A stretch of DNA of 64,000 nt from Curvivirga sp965219885 (lineage in GTDB: Bacteria > Pseudomonadota > Alphaproteobacteria > UBA8366 > Aestuariispiraceae): positions 372,001 to 436,000 of the forward strand of contig NZ_CBDCOT010000009.1 in NCBI RefSeq assembly GCF_965219885.1. The letters run 5' to 3'. Positions 17,677-25,813 of this stretch are shown here, piece by piece; the stretch's first letter is position 1, and each line of letters starts with the position of its first letter. The notes below the pieces were generated by a model. The model was not told the origin of the DNA. It did no database searches and saw only the letters and a list, made by a program, of their open reading frames with translations. The translations under genes were made by a program, and so were the position numbers.

Positions 17677-18720
17677 TTAGAAGAATATGTTAAACAAAAA
17701 TCCTGCTAATATTGCCATACCAAAGATCACAGATAGAAAAGCAATAATCATTTGGCGCTTAAACATCGATTTCAACAAGATGACCTCTGTGATACTTGCA
17801 CCAGCACTACCAATGATCAAAGCCATCACAGCCCCCATCCCCATTCCTTTTGCGGCTAGCGCTGCAGATAATGGAATAACAGCTTCTGCGCGCACATATA
17901 AAGGTACTCCAATCACTGCTGCGATCGGAACCGCTAAAGGATTATCTGCACCGGCATAATCTGCAATAATATCAGCAGGCATGAAGCCATAGGTCATAGA
18001 ACCGATTGCCACGCCAATCGCTAGATAAGGTAGAACCTTCAAGAATTGTGACCAGGTTTCTTTCCAAATACGCAACCAACGATTATCAGATACGTCGCTG
18101 ATCACAGCGGCACCGCAAGAATTCACTTCGACTTTCACATCGTCCGAAGGCGTACAACTTTTACTAACACAACTATTTTGCGTAACCTCTATCTTTGGTT
18201 CAGCACAACTACTTTTACAACCACCAACACCTTTATCTGAGAAAACTTCTTCCTTAACAAAGCGATCAAATTTAAAGTTTTCCAACAAATAAGCCGAAAC
18301 CAACGATACCAATAGCGCGATCAAGGCATAAGCTATTGTAACCTTCAATCCAAAGGTCGCCCAAAATAGTCCTATAATGATTGGATTAAGTAAAGGTGAG
18401 GTAAACAAAAAGACCAATGTTGGACCAAAACCCGCTTTTGCCTTTAAAAGGCCAGTTAGCATCGGGATGGTAGAGCAGCTACAAAACGGGGTTACACTAC
18501 CCAATAAAGCAGCAGAAAAATAACCCTTACCGCTTTTGGAACTCAAGATTGATTGAATTTTCTCTGCTGGCAGAAACTCTTGAATAACACCCACGATAAA
18601 ACTGATTATCAGGAATAAGAGCGTCAGTTCTGTTCCAATGAATAAAAACATACCCACTGTTTCAGCGACCATAGGCCCCCATTCCCCCAAAGGTAAAGAA
18701 AGAATAAAGTCCGTTAACAT
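17677..18720 (-). CDS. ArsP/SO_0444-like permease with cysteine-rich loop
   Basis: A 347-residue membrane protein of the DUF318 permease class, with about eight helices in two halves of four. Members export methylated arsenicals (ArsP) or are linked to Cu/Zn efflux (SO_0444 type). Key features are the helix motif TPFCSCSTIPM (cysteines near 79-82) and a central hydrophilic loop (about 165-215) carrying seven cysteines in pairs such as KSSC and KSC. It is divergent from an ArsR gene with two operator-like repeats between. Thiol-rich ligands argue for a soft metal or As(III)-type substrate, which I cannot choose between. Confidence 0.85.
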   Translation of the reverse strand: MLTDFILSLPLGEWGPMVAETVGMFLFIGTELTLLFLIISFIVGVIQEFLPAEKIQSILSSKSGKGYFSAALLGSVTPFCSCSTIPMLTGLLKAKAGFGPTLVFLFTSPLLNPIIIGLFWATFGLKVTIAYALIALLVSLVSAYLLENFKFDRFVKEEVFSDKGVGGCKSSCAEPKIEVTQNSCVSKSCTPSDDVKVEVNSCGAAVISDVSDNRWLRIWKETWSQFLKVLPYLAIGVAIGSMTYGFMPADIIADYAGADNPLAVPIAAVIGVPLYVRAEAVIPLSAALAAKGMGMGAVMALIIGSAGASITEVILLKSMFKRQMIIAFLSVIFGMAILAGFLFNIFF

Positions 18721-18731
18721 TTTTTATCTCC

Positions 18732-18753
18732 ATATTTCTAGAATTATCGAAAT
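18732..18753. promoter_or_regulatory. Putative ArsR operator, copy 1
   Basis: An imperfect palindrome with ATTTC at the left end and GAAAT at the right, sharing 20 of 22 bases with the element 52 bp away. It is close to the permease start codon. Confidence 0.65.
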
Positions 18754-18783
18754 ATATAATCTCAACCCATTTCAGAGTCAACT

Positions 18784-18805
18784 ATATTTCCAGAACTATC
18801 GAAAT
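18784..18805. promoter_or_regulatory. Putative ArsR operator, copy 2
   Basis: The second copy of the ATTTC..(12 bp)..GAAAT element, in the same orientation and 52 bp (five helical turns) from copy 1. Both lie in the divergent gap between the permease and its ArsR-type regulator. Confidence 0.65.
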
Positions 18806-18872
18806 GAACTTGTGAAAGGCACATTCAAACCTTATATTTAAATTTGAAAAACAAGCGAAAAGAGTGCGCAAA

Positions 18873-19211
18873 ATGGATATGGAAAAAATGGCAGCCTGCT
18901 TTGCGGAATTAGGCCACCCCACCCGTCTTAAAATATTCCATTATTTAGTAAAAAATGGATTTAAAGGCGTGCCTGTTGGGGAATTGCAATCTACCTTGGA
19001 TATCCCCTCATCCACCTTATCTCATCATTTAACCAAGCTGATTAACGTTGGTTTAGTAAAACAAAGACGAGAAGGTAAAACTCTTTTTTGCACTCCAGAA
19101 CTGGAGGAGCTCTATCACGTTCTCAGTTTCTTAATTGATGAATGCTGCCGTGATGATGACGATGTAACAGACGATTTAAAACAAAAACTCTTAAAACAGT
19201 TTAAGAGTTAA
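18873..19211 (+). CDS. ArsR/SmtB family metal-responsive repressor
   Basis: About 112 residues with the winged-helix core LGHPTRLKIFHYLVKNG...SSTLSHHLTKLINVGLVKQRREGKTLFC. ArsR proteins leave their operator when metal or metalloid binds. Cysteines are found near the N-terminus (ACFAEL), in LFC and in DECC near the C-terminus, and could form such a site, though the classic ELCVC motif is missing. An upstream GTG at 18864 is in frame, but the ATG at 18873 has AAAAGAG at proper distance. Its 3' end overlaps the converging HAD gene by 11 bp. Confidence 0.88.
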   Translation: MDMEKMAACFAELGHPTRLKIFHYLVKNGFKGVPVGELQSTLDIPSSTLSHHLTKLINVGLVKQRREGKTLFCTPELEELYHVLSFLIDECCRDDDDVTDDLKQKLLKQFKS

Positions 19212-19992
19212 GTTCTTTACGACCCGTGATCATACTATTTGCTAACTCGACAAAACCATAGCCGCCTTTTTGATTGGTTAAATACTTTGGCTGGTCTTTA
19301 AGGTCCGTGAGAAAAGCTGAAATATTTGCCACACCTACTGTATTATCAAAATGAGTGAACATAGCTTCATCATTTGGAGAATCACCAATAAAGGCACATT
19401 CACTTTGATCAACAGAAGCACTCTCTTCCTGTAACCATTTTAATGCTCCTTGCGCCTTATCATACGCCCCCATCCAAACATTAATATGGATGGAGCTACA
19501 ACGCGCCAAAGCCCCTTTCATCTTCCACCAATTGGCAGCTTCCAACGCTAACGGCCTTTCAACTTTCACTTGTTGTCCAATATCAAAAGCAATATCTGTC
19601 AGACGAAAATTTTGATCCTCTGTATCTGGAATATCCGGAAATATTGAGTGAAATTCTTGTTTGAGATCATTTAACTTGTGCCAATTATTCCGGCGTTCTG
19701 TTTCATCCAGATAATAGTGACGTGTAACTTTGTTGGATGAATCCTTGGACAACCACATGCTACCATTTTCTGTAATAATAGTATCTATGGGCCAAGTTCT
19801 TATTAAACAATCAGCCCAACCAGCACTTCCCCCTGTCACGGGTACAACTTTGACACTCATATTCCTTAAGTCATATAACGCCTTATAGGTTTCTAAGGGT
19901 AGCTGCCCCTCCCAAGTCAACGTATCATCAATATCGGTGAACAGAATTTTTGTCTTATGCGGCCATTGATCAGGTAAGTTTTGTATCGACAT
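19201..19992 (-). CDS. HAD-IIB (Cof-type) phosphatase
   Basis: A 263-residue HAD hydrolase. The nucleophile and acid pair is in FTDIDDTLTWEG (Asp20, Asp22). A threonine/serine motif VVPVTGG, a C2-type cap and the late GDSPNDEAMF motif follow. The nearest recognisable relatives are sugar-phosphate phosphatases such as mannosyl-3-phosphoglycerate phosphatase. It is the last gene of the Ugp-like importer operon, 9 bp after the EEP gene, so it likely dephosphorylates an imported or derived phosphoester. The start follows the upstream stop closely. Confidence 0.85.
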   Translation of the reverse strand: MSIQNLPDQWPHKTKILFTDIDDTLTWEGQLPLETYKALYDLRNMSVKVVPVTGGSAGWADCLIRTWPIDTIITENGSMWLSKDSSNKVTRHYYLDETERRNNWHKLNDLKQEFHSIFPDIPDTEDQNFRLTDIAFDIGQQVKVERPLALEAANWWKMKGALARCSSIHINVWMGAYDKAQGALKWLQEESASVDQSECAFIGDSPNDEAMFTHFDNTVGVANISAFLTDLKDQPKYLTNQKGGYGFVELANSMITGRKELNS

Positions 19993-20001
19993 AAGTTAAT
20001 C

Positions 20002-20832
20002 TTAATCTTTTAGAAAAATGGAAATCGGCTGATGATCTGAAGCATCAGTTTCGATATCAACAGACATATTTTCTACATGATGCGATAAATCATCACAGAT
20101 CATAAAATAATCACGACAATGCGGACCTTGCGGCCATTGTTTTTGATCAAACACACCACAAGTTGGTGCATGCACATGATCCTCATATAAATATGCCCAA
20201 CAGTCCTTTAAACATTTATCATCCGTCAGCAATTCATACTCATCAGACGTCACTTCAAGATTTAAATCTCCGCATAACAACGTAAATTGGGATTTTGCAA
20301 ACGGCTTATAGGCACCAGCAGGCTCAGCAGGCACATTACTTTTCTTCCTCACATTTATTTCCTTTGCCAGTTGGGAAATATACCTTGCCTGTGCGTATCT
20401 TTCGTATTGGCTATGAAAGGCCAAATGAGTGTTTAAAATCGATATGGAAGTATCTTGATATTTCACCGCAACTTCTACCAACATCCTTGGCATTTGAGGC
20501 GTATCTTCAAGAACAGGATAAGGTAATCGATGCAATCGACTATCAAGTAAATACGGGGACCTTATCAAAGATAAATTCCCAAATTCCTGGCGTGTGCCTG
20601 CATCACCACGCCCGCTCACTGCCGCCCCCCATACGACCTCGTGATCGGGAAATACTTTTTCAAAATAGGATAATTGGTCATCATTGCCATATTCGGGGAA
20701 ATTTCTGGAAACTTCCTGCAGGCAGATCACATCAGGTTCGCCTTTTTTACAGATCACCTCAGAAATTCGTTCCAGATTAAATTCTCCATCACATCCAAGA
20801 CCCGCTTGAATATTCCAACTCACCATATGCAT
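20002..20832 (-). CDS. Endonuclease/exonuclease/phosphatase (EEP) family hydrolase
   Basis: About 276 residues of the EEP fold (DNase I, sphingomyelinase and phosphoesterase relatives). Motifs are WNIQAGLG (Asn), ICLQEVSRN (metal-binding Glu), GDLNLE (Asp/Asn) and the final SDHQPI (catalytic His). There is no signal peptide, so it acts in the cytoplasm. The frame is open further upstream, but the start at 20832 shares TAATG with the permease stop, indicating translational coupling. In Ugp systems this place is often held by a glycerophosphodiester phosphodiesterase, so a phosphodiester substrate is a fair inference. Confidence 0.82.
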   Translation of the reverse strand: MHMVSWNIQAGLGCDGEFNLERISEVICKKGEPDVICLQEVSRNFPEYGNDDQLSYFEKVFPDHEVVWGAAVSGRGDAGTRQEFGNLSLIRSPYLLDSRLHRLPYPVLEDTPQMPRMLVEVAVKYQDTSISILNTHLAFHSQYERYAQARYISQLAKEINVRKKSNVPAEPAGAYKPFAKSQFTLLCGDLNLEVTSDEYELLTDDKCLKDCWAYLYEDHVHAPTCGVFDQKQWPQGPHCRDYFMICDDLSHHVENMSVDIETDASDHQPISIFLKD

Positions 20833-21641
20833 TACTTGATCCCTGCACTCATAAAGGATTGCATAAATTGTTTCTGAAAAATTAAAAACAAGACTAACAG
20901 CAAACCCACTGAAATCAGCGTTCCTGCAGAAATAACCGACCAATCCACACCAGATTCAGGTGCCCCAAATATGGCCATTCCTACGGTCAAAGGTCGACTA
21001 TTTTCTGTATTAGTCGCCACCATAGGCCAGAGGAAATTGTTCCAATGATAACTGATGGAAACAAGAGAAAAGGCCAGATAAGTTGGACGTGCAACAGGGA
21101 CAAAAACTTTCCAGATAATTTGTAAACGGGAACAACCTTCAACCAAGGCTGCATTTTCCAATTCTTGCGGCACTGTCATAAAGGTTTGGCGCAACAAGAA
21201 TATACCAAAAGCACTGGCGAAATAAGGCAATCCAACCGCCAAATATGTATCCAGAATATCCATGGAAGCCACGGTTTGATAGTTTTCAACAATTAAGATT
21301 TCAGGAACCACCATCAACTGCATGAGGATCAAGGCAAAAACCAAACCACGTCCCCAAAACTCTAATCTGGCAAGTGCATATCCGGCTAAAGTACATATCA
21401 CCAATTGAACACCCAAGATCAATGTTGTGATAATCACCGTGTTAAACATATAGCTTAAGAAAGGAGCTTGATCCCAGGCAATCGCAAAATTTTCCAATGT
21501 TAAATCAGCTGTTAGATCAAAGCTTGTTGCATCCACACTTGAATGAAATGCTGCCCAGCATGCATAAAGTAATGGGAAAATCCAGATAATCCCCAAGGCC
21601 CAAGCCATCAAATTATTTATATATTTTGTTAAATGTTTCAT
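20832..21641 (-). CDS. ABC transporter permease (UgpE/MalG-like)
   Basis: A 269-residue inner-membrane permease with six helices and the cytoplasmic EAA loop (ALVEGCSRLQIIWKVFVPVARPTYLA) that contacts the ATPase. It pairs with the permease gene immediately upstream (6 bp gap). CUT1-class importers of this kind carry sugars, sugar phosphates or glycerol phosphates. The stop codon overlaps the start of the EEP hydrolase gene. Confidence 0.93.
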   Translation of the reverse strand: MKHLTKYINNLMAWALGIIWIFPLLYACWAAFHSSVDATSFDLTADLTLENFAIAWDQAPFLSYMFNTVIITTLILGVQLVICTLAGYALARLEFWGRGLVFALILMQLMVVPEILIVENYQTVASMDILDTYLAVGLPYFASAFGIFLLRQTFMTVPQELENAALVEGCSRLQIIWKVFVPVARPTYLAFSLVSISYHWNNFLWPMVATNTENSRPLTVGMAIFGAPESGVDWSVISAGTLISVGLLLVLFLIFQKQFMQSFMSAGIK

Positions 21642-21647
21642 GGGATC

Positions 21648-22514
21648 TTACCGATAATGAATACGTCTTTCCAACACACCAAATTGCAATACTGCCAATA
21701 ACACTAAAATGGCGAGCAACAAGACTGTGAGTGCCGCTGCATAGGATGTTTCAAAGAAACTAAACGCATTTTCATAAATGTAATAAAGCAACAGATTGCT
21801 TGCGTTATTTGGTCCACCTTTTGTGAGGATAAAGAGATGATCAACCATCTTGAAAGCATTCAAAATAGCATTCACCAAGATGAACAAGGTGGTTGGCATT
21901 AATAATGGCAAAGTGATGCGGAAGAAGATATTTGCTTCACTTGAACCTTCAACACGGGCCGCTTGATATAAATCTGGTCGTATCCCCAATAAGGCCGCCA
22001 GATAAAAGATCATAAAGAAGCCAGCTTCTTTCCAGATCGTCATCGCCATCACGGAATAAAGCGCTAAGTCAGGATCCCCTAACCAGTTATATCCTTCATG
22101 CCCAAACAAGCCGAGGATGGAATTTAACAATCCAATTTCAGGGCTATAAAAAAACAGCCAAATATTGGCCACAGAAATCATTGGCAAGACGGTTGGTGTA
22201 AAATAGGAAAGCCTTAACAAGCTACGCCCCGGCATATGACGGTTAATCCACATAGCCATTGCCAATGCAATAATGATTGAGGCGGGTACGGTAATTACAA
22301 GATACCAAAAACTATTACCCAATACCTGCCACAATACATCATCAATCAGCAGGAACTCATAATTATCCCAGACAAATCCTGTATCGGTATTTTCCCCTAA
22401 GGAAAAAAAACTACGCCAGATGGTTTTAATCGTGGGGATATGCGTAAAGCCGGCTAATAAAACTAAAGCTGGCAGCAAGAGTAGCCACGCCTGTATATAT
22501 TGTTTATTTTTCAT
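21648..22514 (-). CDS. ABC transporter permease (UgpA/MalF-like)
   Basis: About 288 residues with six helices and the EAA-type loop ARVEGSSEANIFFRITLPLLMPTTLF. An in-frame GTG at 22559 would extend it by 15 codons, but those codons form a hairpin terminator, so the ATG at 22514 (MKNKQYIQAW) is preferred. It is the first gene after that leaky terminator and the partner of the following permease. Confidence 0.9.
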   Translation of the reverse strand: MKNKQYIQAWLLLLPALVLLAGFTHIPTIKTIWRSFFSLGENTDTGFVWDNYEFLLIDDVLWQVLGNSFWYLVITVPASIIIALAMAMWINRHMPGRSLLRLSYFTPTVLPMISVANIWLFFYSPEIGLLNSILGLFGHEGYNWLGDPDLALYSVMAMTIWKEAGFFMIFYLAALLGIRPDLYQAARVEGSSEANIFFRITLPLLMPTTLFILVNAILNAFKMVDHLFILTKGGPNNASNLLLYYIYENAFSFFETSYAAALTVLLLAILVLLAVLQFGVLERRIHYR

Positions 22515-22521
22515 ATGTATA

Positions 22522-22563
22522 TCAAAAAAAGAGAGGATGCCCTTGCCTAACAAGAGCACCCTC
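22522..22563 (-). terminator. Intercistronic terminator/attenuator after the binding-protein gene
   Basis: On the minus strand GAGGGTGCTCTTG pairs with CAAGGGCATCCTC (one G-U, one A-C mismatch) around TTAGG and runs into CTCTTTTTTT. It lies between the solute-binding-protein gene and the permeases, which would keep binding-protein mRNA in excess. Confidence 0.8.
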
Positions 22564-22573
22564 GACAGAGAAA

Positions 22574-23839
22574 TTATTTATAACGTTTCAAGATATTTTC
22601 TGCTTGTTTCTGCGCTTTTTGCAACGCCTCTTCAGAAGACATCTGACCCGTTAAAGAAGCTTGGATCGCATCGTCTAATAGTTTACGAACACGACCGGCT
22701 TTATGTGTAGAAAGTTCCGCCGTTGCATGTTGCAACTGGTCACGTGCAACCGCAGCTGGTGGGAAATCTTGTACATATTGCTTTAATTCGCTTGTGTCAT
22801 AAGAGGCCTGACTAACCCCCATATAGCCTGTTGCAATACTCCAGTTCGCAGCTTGATCTGGTGAGGTCATAAATTTAACCAATTTCAAAGCAGCTTGTTT
22901 TTCTTCATCAGAAGATTTTTTGAAGAGATAGAAGTTACCACCACCTGTCGGGGAACCTAACTCTTTACCTTTCGGCAATTTCGCAACGCCAAAATCAAAA
23001 GAGGCATTCTTTTTAACAGCTGTCAGGTTACCTGTGGAATGCCACATAATTGCAGTTTTCTGTTCTAGGAAGTTCTGACGCAATGTACCCCATTCAATTG
23101 TACCTGCTGGCATAATCTTATGCTCTTCGCCCAAGGATTTCCAATAATCCAACGCCTCAACAACACCTGCTTTGTCAAAATAGGTTTCATTACCAGCTTG
23201 GTTCATCAACACTTCGCCATTTTGTTTGGTAAACGCACCAAACATCCAGTAAGGATAACCAGTTGACGGGATCATTGCCCCCCATTGATCTTCAGTGGTA
23301 AGTTTTTTACCCATATCTACAAGCTCAGCCCAGGAAGATGGCGCTTTTTCTGGATCAAGACCCGCTTTACGGAACATATCTTTGTTATAATACATAACAA
23401 TAGTAGAGCGCTGGAAAGGCACACCATAAGTTTTACCGCCTACCTTACCATTTTGCATCAATGGACCATAGAAGCTATCCAACCATTCTTTATCTTCGTC
23501 AGTGGACACAACATCGTCGAATGGCACAATCGCACCTAAATCCATCAATTCATGCACATCAATAGAAAACATAACGGAAAGCTGTGCTGGCTGGCCACTT
23601 TTTAACGCAGCTAAAGCTTTAATACGCGCATCATTGTAGTTACCAGCATAGATCGCCTCCACATCGATATCCGGGTTTTGAGCTTCAAAATCCTCAATCA
23701 TACCATCTACGATTTTTGTAAGTGGACCACCTACGGCAACCGGATAATACATTGTCAATTTGGTTTCAGCATGCGCCATGCTGGTCAAACCAGTTGCAAC
23801 AAGTCCTGCAACTGCAATTTTCTTAGCAAGTTTAAACAT
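22574..23839 (-). CDS. ABC transporter solute-binding protein (UgpB/MalE-like)
   Basis: A 421-residue periplasmic binding protein with a signal peptide cleaved after SMAHA (about residue 24). The fold is family 1 (MalE/UgpB-type), with the segments TKLTMYYPVAVGGPLTK and GVPFQRSTIVMYYNKDMFRKAGLDPEKAP. Ligands of this family are sugars, glycerol 3-phosphate or glycerophosphodiesters. Two phosphatase-type enzymes in the operon favour a phosphorylated ligand. It overlaps the ATPase gene stop by one base. Confidence 0.9.
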   Translation of the reverse strand: MFKLAKKIAVAGLVATGLTSMAHAETKLTMYYPVAVGGPLTKIVDGMIEDFEAQNPDIDVEAIYAGNYNDARIKALAALKSGQPAQLSVMFSIDVHELMDLGAIVPFDDVVSTDEDKEWLDSFYGPLMQNGKVGGKTYGVPFQRSTIVMYYNKDMFRKAGLDPEKAPSSWAELVDMGKKLTTEDQWGAMIPSTGYPYWMFGAFTKQNGEVLMNQAGNETYFDKAGVVEALDYWKSLGEEHKIMPAGTIEWGTLRQNFLEQKTAIMWHSTGNLTAVKKNASFDFGVAKLPKGKELGSPTGGGNFYLFKKSSDEEKQAALKLVKFMTSPDQAANWSIATGYMGVSQASYDTSELKQYVQDFPPAAVARDQLQHATAELSTHKAGRVRKLLDDAIQASLTGQMSSEEALQKAQKQAENILKRYK

Positions 23840-24858
23840 TAGTTTAATCCCTCATTCATAAAATGATTTTGTGTGGTGTCGGCCATTCTCTGACCTGTCG
23901 TTCTCGAGAAATAGTGAGCCTGCCCGCGATCCCAATTCAGTTTGAGAGAATGGCCAGCAGGGTATTGGCGGTGACCTTGAATCATAAAGTTCAAGATATG
24001 CCCGCAGAATTCAGTAGAAATTAGGGTATTGGCCCCGTGATAGTCACAATTTACCACGTTAGAATTAATACCTTTACTTTCATCCAGTCGAATATGTTCT
24101 GGTCGGATACCTAAAACGGTTTGATCATCCGGAATTAAATTCATCGGTGGATGCCCAATAAATCCAGCAACAAAATCGGTAGCTGGTTGATCATATAACT
24201 CTTCCGGTCGACCGATTTGTTCAATGCAACCTTTATTCAAAAGAGCAACCCGATCCGCCATACTCATGGCTTCAATTTGGTCATGGGTTACATAGATAAC
24301 AGTTAAGCCTAACTTCTTTTGCAAGCTTCTAATTTCACTACGCATTTCATTACGCAATTTGGCATCAAGATTGGAAAGCGGCTCATCCATCAAACAGATC
24401 GGCGCATGGGATACAATGGCACGCGCCAAGGCGACCCGCTGACATTGTCCACCAGATAATTGTCCCGGCTTTTTGTCCATATGAGCACCAAGATCAACAA
24501 GTTCCAAAACTTCACTTAAACGCTTGTTACGTTCAGCTGGATCAACACGGCGGGCTTTCAAACCAAACAGAATATTTTCTTTAACACTTAAATGCGGAAA
24601 CAAAGCATAGGATTGGAAAACCATGGATATTTTACGTTTTCCAGGTGCAAGGTCAGTGACGTTTTTCTGATTAAAATGGATTTGCCCATTTGTCGGATTT
24701 TCCAACCCAGCCAACATCATCAATGTCGTGGATTTACCGCAACCGGATGGCCCTAGAAGCGCTAGAAACTCCCCTTCCGCCACGTCAAAGCTCATATCAT
24801 TAACAGCGGTCGCCTCGCCCCAACTTTTTGTTAAATTCTGGATAGAGATAAAACTCAT
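23839..24858 (-). CDS. ABC transporter ATP-binding protein (UgpC/MalK-like)
   Basis: About 339 residues. Walker A is GPSGCGKST, signature LSGGQCQR, Walker B ICLMDEP, with a C-terminal TOBE-type regulatory domain (VLGIRPEHI). It energises the downstream permease pair. The start at 24858 overlaps the DeoR stop as ATGA and has GGGAGAAGGG upstream. An in-frame start at 24882 is inside the DeoR gene and unlikely. Confidence 0.94.
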   Translation of the reverse strand: MSFISIQNLTKSWGEATAVNDMSFDVAEGEFLALLGPSGCGKSTTLMMLAGLENPTNGQIHFNQKNVTDLAPGKRKISMVFQSYALFPHLSVKENILFGLKARRVDPAERNKRLSEVLELVDLGAHMDKKPGQLSGGQCQRVALARAIVSHAPICLMDEPLSNLDAKLRNEMRSEIRSLQKKLGLTVIYVTHDQIEAMSMADRVALLNKGCIEQIGRPEELYDQPATDFVAGFIGHPPMNLIPDDQTVLGIRPEHIRLDESKGINSNVVNCDYHGANTLISTEFCGHILNFMIQGHRQYPAGHSLKLNWDRGQAHYFSRTTGQRMADTTQNHFMNEGLN

Positions 24859-25634
24859 TGCCCTTCTCCCTTTCCAGCACATTCAACAATTTTTACGCCA
24901 CCTTCATCGCAGATCGCCTTCAAGTTTTCAGGAATAGTATCAATATAAAAACGGTCAATTTCATTAATTGATCCGGTACGTACAGGTGCGCTACGCATAT
25001 ATTTATTACGATCCGCAACCAGCAAACGCTTTTCACAATTTTCCATGATGGACCGAGAGATATTTGATTCTTCCGGTGAGAAATCAAGTAAGGTTCCTGT
25101 TTCACCAATACCGCCGACACCGAAGATCCCATAATTCACATGGAACTTACGCAAGAATGCGGTTGTTTCTTCACCTGTTGTATCCTGATCCGATGCACGC
25201 AAACGGCCACCGGCCAAAAATGTGGTGATACGTTCATTCTGACAAAGAATTAAAGCGGCATTTAGATTGTTGGTAATAACCGTTAACCCCGGATGGCTTA
25301 ACAATGCCTCCGCAATTTTTTCCAATGTGGTGCCAATACCTAAAAAGATACTGGCGCCTTCAGGAATATCCCGCGCAATGCTTTGTGCAATTTGCTCTTT
25401 TTCTTGCAAATTGATGATCTGTCGATTTTGGAAAGGCAGATTCTGTGACTGGACCGGTAAGGTTATTCCACCATGTACACGCTTCACCAATCCCAGATCA
25501 CTTAATTCATTTAAATCCTTACGGATTGTCTGCACGGAAACATCGAAATAATCCGTTAAAAGATTACTAGATATAACCCCGCCCTCATCACGTAAGCGCT
25601 TCAGGATTGTTTGTTGTCTTTCTGATAAATTCAT
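24855..25634 (-). CDS. DeoR/GlpR family transcriptional regulator
   Basis: A 259-residue repressor. The N-terminal DeoR helix-turn-helix is in LSERQQTILKRLRDEGGVIS...DYFDVSVQTIRKDLNELSDLGLVKRVHGG. The C-terminal sugar-phosphate-sensing domain (GIGTTLEKIAEAL, TNNLNAAL, FGVGGI) is like that of GlpR. First gene of the Ugp-like operon, overlapping the ATPase gene. Three TTTCnnAnGAAA-type boxes phased at 21-22 bp lie just upstream. The sensing domain suggests that a phosphorylated catabolite releases repression. Confidence 0.93.
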   Translation of the reverse strand: MNLSERQQTILKRLRDEGGVISSNLLTDYFDVSVQTIRKDLNELSDLGLVKRVHGGITLPVQSQNLPFQNRQIINLQEKEQIAQSIARDIPEGASIFLGIGTTLEKIAEALLSHPGLTVITNNLNAALILCQNERITTFLAGGRLRASDQDTTGEETTAFLRKFHVNYGIFGVGGIGETGTLLDFSPEESNISRSIMENCEKRLLVADRNKYMRSAPVRTGSINEIDRFYIDTIPENLKAICDEGGVKIVECAGKGEGQ

Positions 25635-25664
25635 TTCGTTCGATCTTCAATTCTTAAAATTTAC

Positions 25665-25719
25665 TTTCGAACGAAATACTAATAGCTTCTTATGAAAGAT
25701 CAATTACTTTCTTATGAAA
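25665..25719. promoter_or_regulatory. Three phased operator boxes before the DeoR-Ugp operon
   Basis: TTTCGAACGAAA (25665), CTTCTTATGAAA (25686) and TTTCTTATGAAA (25708) share TTTCnnAnGAAA and repeat at 21 and 22 bp, two helical turns each. A further 11-bp match, ATTTCGTTCGA at 25633-25643, overlaps the start codon and is the exact reverse complement of 25667-25677. DeoR-type proteins commonly bind such repeated boxes. Confidence 0.6.
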
Positions 25720-25756
25720 ATTATATGACATTGGTATTTTTCTTACCTTCTAGAAA

Positions 25757-25791
25757 TAAAAAGGGCCGGATGAGAAACCCATCCAGCCCTT
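25757..25791 (-). terminator. Rho-independent terminator of the Pot-like operon
   Basis: AAGGGCCGGATG (25761-25772) pairs with CATCCAGCCCTT (25780-25791), one G-U pair. On the minus strand it is followed by TTTTTATTTC. It ends the operon whose last permease gene stops at 25814. Confidence 0.88.
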
Positions 25792-25813
25792 ACAAACCAT
25801 TAATTTAAAATGA

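Noticed and set aside
20835..20943. Longer N-terminus of the EEP hydrolase
   Set aside because: It lies wholly inside the preceding permease gene; the TAATG-coupled start at 20832 fits the family's N-terminus.
22515..22559. GTG-initiated N-terminal extension of the UgpA-like permease
   Set aside because: The extension is made of the terminator hairpin after the binding-protein gene and has no ribosome site.
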